A DNA stretch of 7,360 nucleotides. Origin: Ignavibacteria bacterium. GTDB lineage: Bacteria > Bacteroidota > Ignavibacteria > Kapaibacteriales > UBA4661. Below, piece by piece: positions 1 through 5,378 of this stretch. Position numbers and translations under genes: made by a program. Location: NCBI GenBank assembly GCA_013298375.1, contig JAAFHM010000234.1, positions 1 to 7,360 of the forward strand. Direction: 5' to 3'. The notes under the pieces were generated by a model. It ran no database searches, was not told where the DNA came from, and saw nothing but the letters and a program-made list of their open reading frames with translations. Each line of letters starts with the position of its first letter. Within the stretch, counting starts at the first letter, position 1.

Positions 1-114
1 TTCGGTGTTTCGGCATTTCTCCCCGGCGAGGTCATGCGGGAGACCAACGCCACACGCGGCTTGGGGCGCGACCTTGGGTATTGGAGCTATGTCATGCTGA
101 CAGCGACATTTTGA
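1..114 (+). CDS. C-terminal end of an unidentified protein, possibly an outer-membrane beta-barrel (partial)
   Basis: Frame 1 is open from the first base to a TGA at 112-114, giving the last 37 residues of a gene that begins outside the window. The tail reads FGVSAFLPGEVMRET, then a Gly/Arg-rich turn, then GYWSYVMLTATF at the very end. A final phenylalanine preceded by a short strand rich in aromatic and hydrophobic residues is typical of outer-membrane beta-barrel proteins that are recognised by the Bam machinery. The pattern of a strand, an F-x-PG-E turn, and a last strand ending in F resembles the end of alginate-export-domain porins as I remember them. Both points are inference from 37 residues; the strict alternation expected of the last strand is imperfect (Ala and Ser at positions usually aromatic or hydrophobic). 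It lies 54 bases upstream of the chemoreceptor ATG on the same strand, so co-transcription is possible. Confidence 0.5.
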   Translation, partial: FGVSAFLPGEVMRETNATRGLGRDLGYWSYVMLTATF

Positions 115-168
115 GATACGCGCTATTTTCCACAATTTTTGCCCTTACCACGCTATTTTTACGATTCT

Positions 169-2532
169 ATGAAATCGCTACCGACCTCTTCCAGCGCGGA
201 GCCGACGACAGCTTTGGCGGCATCCGCCTCCGGCAATGATTTTTTTTCGCGTCTTTTGAATAATCGCCCACTCAAAAGTAAAATCGCTATGATTGTCACG
301 CCGTTGATTCTCATTGCGCTCTACGGCATGGGATTCGAGTTGTGGTCAGCATACAAGCGCTATACGCGGGCGCAAGAGCTAGAGCAGGCAAATCGTTTTT
401 CAGATTATATTCTCAAAGCCGCCGGGACGCAAGCAAAAGAGCGTGGATTCACCGCCACCGCGCTTTCTAACCCACAAGACCAAAAAACACTCAAAAACAT
501 TGCAGCTTTGCGCACCAGTGGTGATGCGTATTTGGACTCTGCCTTGCGCCTTCTGTCGCTTGATAGAAAAATAGAAACGCACGTTGCCGTCCAACTGGCA
601 AAATTCAAGGAAACCCGCACCAAACGTGATGATTTTCGCAAACGCAATGACGAAGTCTTGGGGAAATCCAGTCCCGAAGCTGCCGTTATCAAACAATGGA
701 TTGCTGTCCAATCGGCAATGATTATGGCGGAACATGAGCTTGCCAATGCGACCTTTGCCGGAGAGAGTCGCTTGGAGGCGATTCTAGCTTTGAACAGTAG
801 CATCAAAAATAGCGTGTTTTATGCCAGCGAATTTTCAGGACGTGAGCGGGCGAATATTGGGACGGTTATTGGTTCCGGGAAGTCCATTGACGCAGAGCGC
901 TTTGCCAGTCTTATGCAGTTTCGCGGCATTGTGCAGGAGCATTGTGAAAATATTCTCGCCTTTCGCAATAATCCCGCCATCACCCCCGCCATCAAAGCCA
1001 GTATTGATACGATGCAGCGCGTATTTCTCACGGAATTTGAGGCAACACGCAAAAGCATTTATCAAGCAAGCACCGACAGCGCTGGAAAGCCCTCGGCAAC
1101 ATACCCAATCACCACCGCAGAATGGATACAACGCTCCACCGCAGCAATTAACGCTATTTTGAAGGTTTCCGATATTGTCAGCGAGGAAGTTGCTACGCTG
1201 GCTGCAATGGAGCGCCGCAATAGCTTGTATGCGGTGTTTGTCGCCGCAATCATTGTCATTGTGCTGGTGCTGGTGATTTTGTTGTCGAATGCTATCAGTA
1301 CGCTTGTTGTCAAGCGCATTGTTCGTCTTCGCAATACCGCACAGAAGGTGGAACAAGGCGATTTGGATGTTCCTCTAAAGGATGACGCGATGCAGGACGA
1401 AATTGGTGATTTGACGCACTCGTTTCACGGCATGATTGCCTCTTTGAAGCAAGGACTTAACGACCTCGCCGCAGAGAAAGCAAGTGTTGACCGCAAAGTG
1501 GAAGAAGCCGTTCACGAAATCCGCGACCAACGCGAATATTTGCAAGAGAGCGTCCGCGAAATGCTTTCGGCGGTGGAACAATTTTCGCGGGGAAACCTTA
1601 CAGCCCGCCTTGTGCCTCAGCGTCGGGATGACATTGGTACGCTCTTCGAGGGCTATAATCGAGCGCTTGAAAATGTGCGACTGATGATTGCAAAAATTAT
1701 TGAAGAGTCGGAAATTACCGCCAGTGCAAGCACACAAATTACAACGAGCATTGAACATATGGCGCGTGGCATCCATCGTCAGCAAGAGCAGTCCAGCTAT
1801 ATCGCCGTAGCAACCGAAGAAATGACAAAAACGATTGAAGAAACTACGCGCAGCACGGCACTTGTGGCGGAGCAGTCGCAGCAAGCACGAAAAGAAGCCG
1901 AATTGGGTGGCGCTTCGCTAGAGCGCATGGTTGCTGCTATTGACAGTGTGAATGATATTGTCCGACGCTCTGCTACAAGCGTGGGACATTTGAACACGAG
2001 CAGCGAACACATCAGCGATATGGCAAATGCGATTGCCGAAATTGCCGACCAGACCAATCTTTTAGCACTCAACGCCGCTATCGAAGCTGCCCGCGCAGGC
2101 GAGCAGGGACGCGGCTTTGCGGTTGTTGCCGATGAAGTCCGTAAACTTGCCGAGCGCACACAAGAGGCAACCAAAGAAATTTCGCTGGTTGTGCGCACTA
2201 TCCGCCAAGACACGCAAAACGTGGTGGAAACGATGACTGTTGGCGTGCGCGAAGTGGAAGAGACGCAAATGCTGGTTGGGTCAATCTCGAAATCCTTTGG
2301 GCGCATTGTGACACGCACCGGAGAAATTTCCGATTTTGTCTCCCAACTCGCCGTCACCACCGAAGAACAGCACGCCACAAGCGCTGATATTGCCGGAAAT
2401 ATGGACGCAATGACAATGGTTGTATCGCAGTCGGCAGCCGTGAGCGAGGAAATTGCTCAGACCTCAGAAAGTTTGAATCAAATGACCCTAGCGGTGCAGC
2501 GCCTGATGCAGAACTTCAAGGTGGAGGAATAG
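169..2532 (+). CDS. Methyl-accepting chemotaxis protein with NIT-type periplasmic sensor and two HAMP-like units
   Basis: This is a transmembrane chemoreceptor that should relay a periplasmic signal to the CheA/CheW array. With the ATG at 169 it has 787 residues. A Ser/Ala-rich cytoplasmic N-terminus of about 38 residues is followed by a first membrane helix (about 39-58). The periplasmic domain (about 75-345) resembles the NIT fold: an AKERGFTATAL segment near 89-99 and EFSGRERANIGTVIGSGKS near 221-239 are its two hallmark stretches. The second membrane helix is about 353-378. A HAMP unit covers about 380-430 (EQGDLDVPL, DEIGDL) but lacks the usual proline at its start. A second HAMP-like unit covers about 458-507 (FSRGNLTARL, DDIGTL). 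The signalling domain runs to the end, with the conserved hairpin tip at 622-664 (IADQTNLLALNAAIEAARAG, then GRGFAVVADEVRKLAERT). E550/E551, E732/E733 and E760/E761 are candidate methylation pairs. No C-terminal CheR-tethering pentapeptide is present. A TTG at 139 would add ten residues. Neither start has a clear Shine-Dalgarno, so ATG is preferred. NIT domains are linked to nitrate/nitrite sensing in some proteins; the ligand here is unknown. Confidence 0.95.
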   Translation: MKSLPTSSSAEPTTALAASASGNDFFSRLLNNRPLKSKIAMIVTPLILIALYGMGFELWSAYKRYTRAQELEQANRFSDYILKAAGTQAKERGFTATALSNPQDQKTLKNIAALRTSGDAYLDSALRLLSLDRKIETHVAVQLAKFKETRTKRDDFRKRNDEVLGKSSPEAAVIKQWIAVQSAMIMAEHELANATFAGESRLEAILALNSSIKNSVFYASEFSGRERANIGTVIGSGKSIDAERFASLMQFRGIVQEHCENILAFRNNPAITPAIKASIDTMQRVFLTEFEATRKSIYQASTDSAGKPSATYPITTAEWIQRSTAAINAILKVSDIVSEEVATLAAMERRNSLYAVFVAAIIVIVLVLVILLSNAISTLVVKRIVRLRNTAQKVEQGDLDVPLKDDAMQDEIGDLTHSFHGMIASLKQGLNDLAAEKASVDRKVEEAVHEIRDQREYLQESVREMLSAVEQFSRGNLTARLVPQRRDDIGTLFEGYNRALENVRLMIAKIIEESEITASASTQITTSIEHMARGIHRQQEQSSYIAVATEEMTKTIEETTRSTALVAEQSQQARKEAELGGASLERMVAAIDSVNDIVRRSATSVGHLNTSSEHISDMANAIAEIADQTNLLALNAAIEAARAGEQGRGFAVVADEVRKLAERTQEATKEISLVVRTIRQDTQNVVETMTVGVREVEETQMLVGSISKSFGRIVTRTGEISDFVSQLAVTTEEQHATSADIAGNMDAMTMVVSQSAAVSEEIAQTSESLNQMTLAVQRLMQNFKVEE

Positions 2533-2578
2533 ATGTGGAGAGAGGCGGAGAAAGAGTATGGTAAAATCTCACCGATTT

Positions 2579-2607
2579 TTGCTAATTTTAAGGGTTTCGT
2601 CCATTAT
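2579..2607 (+). promoter_or_regulatory. Weak candidate sigma-70-like promoter upstream of the GH3 gene
   Basis: In the 101-base gap between the chemoreceptor stop and the GH3 start, TTGCTA (2579-2584) and CATTAT (2602-2607) are separated by 17 bases. Each matches the sigma-70 consensus at four of six positions. Transcription would begin around 2614, about 20 bases before the ATG at 2634. Such a match occurs easily by chance in A/T-rich spacers, and if the organism belongs to Bacteroidota the consensus would differ. Nothing else in this gap is convincing: a 6-base A/T stem (2563-2568 with 2574-2579) is too weak to call a terminator. Confidence 0.18.
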
Positions 2608-2633
2608 CCCTCATTTTTTCCTCACCCGCAATT

Positions 2634-4247
2634 ATGCCGCATTTCACCACCCGTTCGCTTTTGGCGCAGTGTATTATGCCGCGCATCTCATCAGATGATT
2701 ATTACGATGCCGAAAGCGGCGAAAGCACCCGGAAAGCTCTCCATTCCTTGATTCAGAGCGAAGGTATTGGCGGTGTGTGTGTATTTGCGGGTAACGCACT
2801 GGAAACAGCGCAAATGCTCAAAGAACTCCAAACGATAGCGGCACGGGCGCAACATCCGCCGCTTTTGGTGAGTGCAGACTTTGAACATGGCGTAGCAATG
2901 AGACTCTCCGGCGGAACAGCCTTCCCTCACGCTATGGCACTCGGCATGGCTGACAATACCACAATGACGGAAAATGTCGCCCGGGCTATCGCCTCGGAAG
3001 CCGCAATGCTCGGTGTTCACTGGAATTTCGCGCCTGTTGCGGATGTTAATGCCAATAAAAATAATCCTATCATCAATATCCGTGCTTTTGGCGAAACGCC
3101 CGATGTGGTTTCGCGCCACGCCGAGGCATATATTCGCGGTACACAATCCGCGCAAATTCTCTCCACCGCCAAACATTTTCCCGGACACGGCGACACGCAA
3201 GCCGATTCCCACCTTGAACTGCCCACGCTGCCCTTCGACCGTACACGACTGGATGCGCTGGAATTAGCGCCCTTTCGCGCTGCCATTGCCGCAGGAGTGC
3301 GCTCGGTGATGGTTGGTCACCTCGCTGTTCCTGCATTAGAGTCGGATGCAGCGCTTCCCGCCTCGCTTTCGCACAACATTATGACGGGGCTGTTGCGTGA
3401 GGAACTTGGTTTTACGGGCATTATCGTCACCGATGCCTTGGATATGAAAGCGATTACGAACCATTGGAGCGTTGATCAATCGGCAGTGATGGCATTTGCT
3501 GGCGGCGCAGATGTAGTTCTGCTTCCCCCAGACCCGCTTCGCGCCTTGAATGCGCTGGAAACAGCCGTGACGGAGGGGCGGATTTCTCTCAAAAAAATAT
3601 TTGATTCGGCACAGCGTATTCTCAAAGCCAAGCAATGGTGCGGCTTGTTGACGATAGAGGCTGAGGACACATGGCACATCGAAACGCTGGAAACCGCACA
3701 AATACAGCGTGTCCGCCGTCGTCCCGACGAACTTCCCGAAATGAATAAACAAGACCAAAGCCTTTTGGCGCTTGATGCCGCAAAGCCCGCATTGCGCTGG
3801 TTTGGCGACACAGCCGCCGTGCAGTCATTAGAGCGATTTCAGCAAATAGCGGGTTTTGCGCTTGTTGAAGAGCGTGATATTCCTGCGGCAACAAATTTTT
3901 TTCGCTATTTAGCGCAATTATATCGCGGAGATTGCGATTTTGCGTTTGTTGATGCCGATATTCAGGAAGAGGATATTGCCGAACTGCTGACGGGGACACA
4001 AGGTGCAGAAGTCATCATTTTTGCGGTTTTTGTCCGATCGCAAGCCGACGAGCGCGGCTCTATCGCCTTGCCGAAAGGTATGGAAGCAATCGCCAAGCGC
4101 TTGGCAAATGGGAAGCCGTCCCTAGCGGTCTTGTTTGGTAATCCATACTTGCGCGAGACCTTTCCGGCATCGGCGTTTTTGTGTACGTATTCGTCGTCCG
4201 AGCCGTCGCTTGGCGCTGCGGCTTCGGCACTCGTCGCGGCGGATTGA
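2634..4247 (+). CDS. nagZ: Glycoside hydrolase family 3, beta-N-acetylhexosaminidase (NagZ-like), short C-terminal domain
   Basis: The predicted activity is removal of terminal beta-N-acetylglucosamine, for example from GlcNAc-anhydromuramyl peptides in cell-wall recycling. Of 537 residues, about 8-340 form the GH3 TIM barrel. Visible landmarks are SADFEHG (80-86), NFAPVADVN (131-139), an IRAFGE segment (149-154), KHFPGHGDTQADSH (180-193) and the nucleophile segment VTDALDMKA (265-273; D267). The Asp-x-His pair D191/H193 is the NagZ-type general acid/base, which separates this enzyme from GH3 beta-glucosidases. Residues about 380-537 resemble a GH3 alpha/beta sandwich domain (SLAVLFGNPYLRETFPAS, then SSEPSLGAAASAL), but the chain stops where most two-domain relatives continue to a G-x-LPV-type end. 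The other two forward frames just past the stop do not encode that ending, so a recent frameshift is not obvious. The N-terminus has no hydrophobic signal segment, and the first barrel strand (SLLAQCIMPRI) starts almost at once, suggesting a cytoplasmic enzyme and supporting the ATG at 2634. No strong Shine-Dalgarno precedes it. Confidence 0.92.
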   Translation: MPHFTTRSLLAQCIMPRISSDDYYDAESGESTRKALHSLIQSEGIGGVCVFAGNALETAQMLKELQTIAARAQHPPLLVSADFEHGVAMRLSGGTAFPHAMALGMADNTTMTENVARAIASEAAMLGVHWNFAPVADVNANKNNPIINIRAFGETPDVVSRHAEAYIRGTQSAQILSTAKHFPGHGDTQADSHLELPTLPFDRTRLDALELAPFRAAIAAGVRSVMVGHLAVPALESDAALPASLSHNIMTGLLREELGFTGIIVTDALDMKAITNHWSVDQSAVMAFAGGADVVLLPPDPLRALNALETAVTEGRISLKKIFDSAQRILKAKQWCGLLTIEAEDTWHIETLETAQIQRVRRRPDELPEMNKQDQSLLALDAAKPALRWFGDTAAVQSLERFQQIAGFALVEERDIPAATNFFRYLAQLYRGDCDFAFVDADIQEEDIAELLTGTQGAEVIIFAVFVRSQADERGSIALPKGMEAIAKRLANGKPSLAVLFGNPYLRETFPASAFLCTYSSSEPSLGAAASALVAAD

Positions 4248-4288
4248 TATTTTTTTTTCTGCAATCAATTTTTTCACAAACCCCAAAC

Positions 4289-4293
4289 AGGTG
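4289..4293 (+). promoter_or_regulatory. Ribosome binding site of alkB
   Basis: AGGTG lies 5 bases before the ATG at 4299 and is the only clear Shine-Dalgarno-like sequence in front of a gene start in this window; the chemoreceptor and GH3 starts have none. It supports the chosen alkB start and hints at comparatively strong translation initiation. The rest of the 51-base gap is T-rich, with a run of nine T at 4250-4258 and a weak 6-base inverted repeat (4243-4248 with 4264-4269), and shows no convincing promoter. Confidence 0.5.
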
Positions 4294-4298
4294 TTATC

Positions 4299-5357
4299 AT
4301 GAGCGTTCTACCGTATTTTAGCGTTTTCATTTTTCACCTTTGCATCGTTCTGGGCTACTGGCTGGGCGGTGCGGGCAATTTTTTAGCGCCATTGGTGATA
4401 TTTGTCGTCGTGCCGCTTCTGGACGTTGTGTTTGGACGCGACAGCCGCAATTACACCGCCGAAGAGTATGAGGAACTGGAACATCGTTTGAGTTTCCGCT
4501 TCGTTACGGTTCTTTACGCTCTTGTACAGCTTACCCTTGTCGTTTGGGGTGCGTACGCGCTGGGCTGGCAGCCAAAATCCATGCAATGGTGGGAAATGCT
4601 TGGATTGGCACTTTCTATCGGCGTTGTCAACGGTAACGGCATCAATTTTGCGCATGAACTTTTGCATAAACCAACGAAATTCGAGCAGTTCTGCGGAAAA
4701 GCGTTGCTGATGAGTGTTTCGTATATGCACTTTTTTATTGAGCATATCCGAGGGCATCATGTTCGCATTGCTACACCGGAAGACCCTGCATCGGCGCGGC
4801 GCAATGAGTCGTTTTATGCGTTTTTCCCACGCACCGTAATTGGAAGCTGGCAAAGCGCTTGGGAGTTGGAGACCTCACGTCTGCGCAAACGGAATATTCC
4901 TGTCTGGCACTGGCGAAATCAAATGCTGTGGTTTACGGTGTTACCGATTCTCTGCGCTGCCGCATTGGGGCTGACGTTTGGTGGTATTGCCGTTGCATTT
5001 TTCGCATTCCAAAGTTATGTTGCTATTCAAGAATTAGAAATGATTAACTACGTGGAACACTACGGTTTATCGCGGAAAAAACTTCCAAACGGACGGTATG
5101 AAAATGTGAGTGCCATTCACTCATGGGAGGCACGCGAGGCGCTTACCAACACGCTTCTTATCAAACTTCAGCGCCACGCCGACCATCACATCAATCCCAT
5201 TCGCCGCTACCAATCGCTCCGCGTTTTCGAGGAATCGCCGCAAATGCCGACAGGTTATCCGGGCATGATGCTGATGTCACTTGTGCCGCCGCTCTTTTTT
5301 CGTGTGATGAATCCTCGCATTGACAAGCACGAGAAGCGGCTTCAGGACGCGCTTTAG
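4299..5357 (+). CDS. alkB: AlkB-type membrane-bound alkane 1-monooxygenase
   Basis: This is an integral-membrane di-iron enzyme that hydroxylates the terminal carbon of medium-chain n-alkanes, using O2 and electrons delivered by rubredoxin and rubredoxin reductase. All family signatures are present in the 352 residues: HELLH (119-123), EHIRGHHVRIATPEDPASAR (148-167) with H149, H153 and H154, the AlkB-diagnostic NYVEHYGLSR (250-259), and LQRHADHH (290-297) with H293, H296 and H297. The following INPIRRYQSLR stretch and the PTGYPGMM/VPPLFFRVMNPR tail are also typical. Hydrophobic segments near 5-24, 27-44, 68-88, 100-116, 129-147 and 208-240 fit a six-helix membrane protein. It is somewhat shorter than the roughly 400-residue Pseudomonas enzyme, and no rubredoxin domain is fused at the C-terminus (it ends HEKRLQDAL). 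No rubredoxin, reductase or alcohol dehydrogenase lies in the window, so redox partners must be encoded elsewhere. The gene is 51 bases after the GH3 stop on the same strand. A related substrate range (fatty acid, alkyl-aromatic) cannot be excluded from sequence alone. Confidence 0.95.
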   Translation: MSVLPYFSVFIFHLCIVLGYWLGGAGNFLAPLVIFVVVPLLDVVFGRDSRNYTAEEYEELEHRLSFRFVTVLYALVQLTLVVWGAYALGWQPKSMQWWEMLGLALSIGVVNGNGINFAHELLHKPTKFEQFCGKALLMSVSYMHFFIEHIRGHHVRIATPEDPASARRNESFYAFFPRTVIGSWQSAWELETSRLRKRNIPVWHWRNQMLWFTVLPILCAAALGLTFGGIAVAFFAFQSYVAIQELEMINYVEHYGLSRKKLPNGRYENVSAIHSWEAREALTNTLLIKLQRHADHHINPIRRYQSLRVFEESPQMPTGYPGMMLMSLVPPLFFRVMNPRIDKHEKRLQDAL

Positions 5358-5378
5358 GCGATAGTTATTGTTGAAATT

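Noticed and set aside
115..168. Possible promoter (TTTG with TATTTTTA) ahead of the chemoreceptor.
   Set aside because: The spacing of about 12 bases is too short for either the Bacteroidota or the sigma-70 consensus, and the putative -10 box would sit almost on the start codon.
835..1356. Minus-strand open frame of 173 codons inside the chemoreceptor gene.
   Set aside because: The sense strand encodes the NIT sensor and second membrane helix; the antisense product has no coherent domain pattern.
2563..2580. Hairpin AAAATC / GATTTT with a five-base loop after the chemoreceptor gene, as a possible terminator.
   Set aside because: The stem is six mostly A/T pairs and the following T-run is short, so it is too weak to support.
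2533..2751. Plus-strand open frame of 72 codons starting directly after the chemoreceptor stop.
   Set aside because: It overlaps the well-supported GH3 gene by over 100 bases, has no Shine-Dalgarno, and its product resembles no family I know.
4243..4274. Inverted repeat ATTGAT / ATCAAT around a T9 run followed by T-rich sequence after the GH3 stop, as a possible terminator.
   Set aside because: The six-pair A/T-rich stem with a 15-base loop would be unstable; the T-runs alone do not make a terminator.
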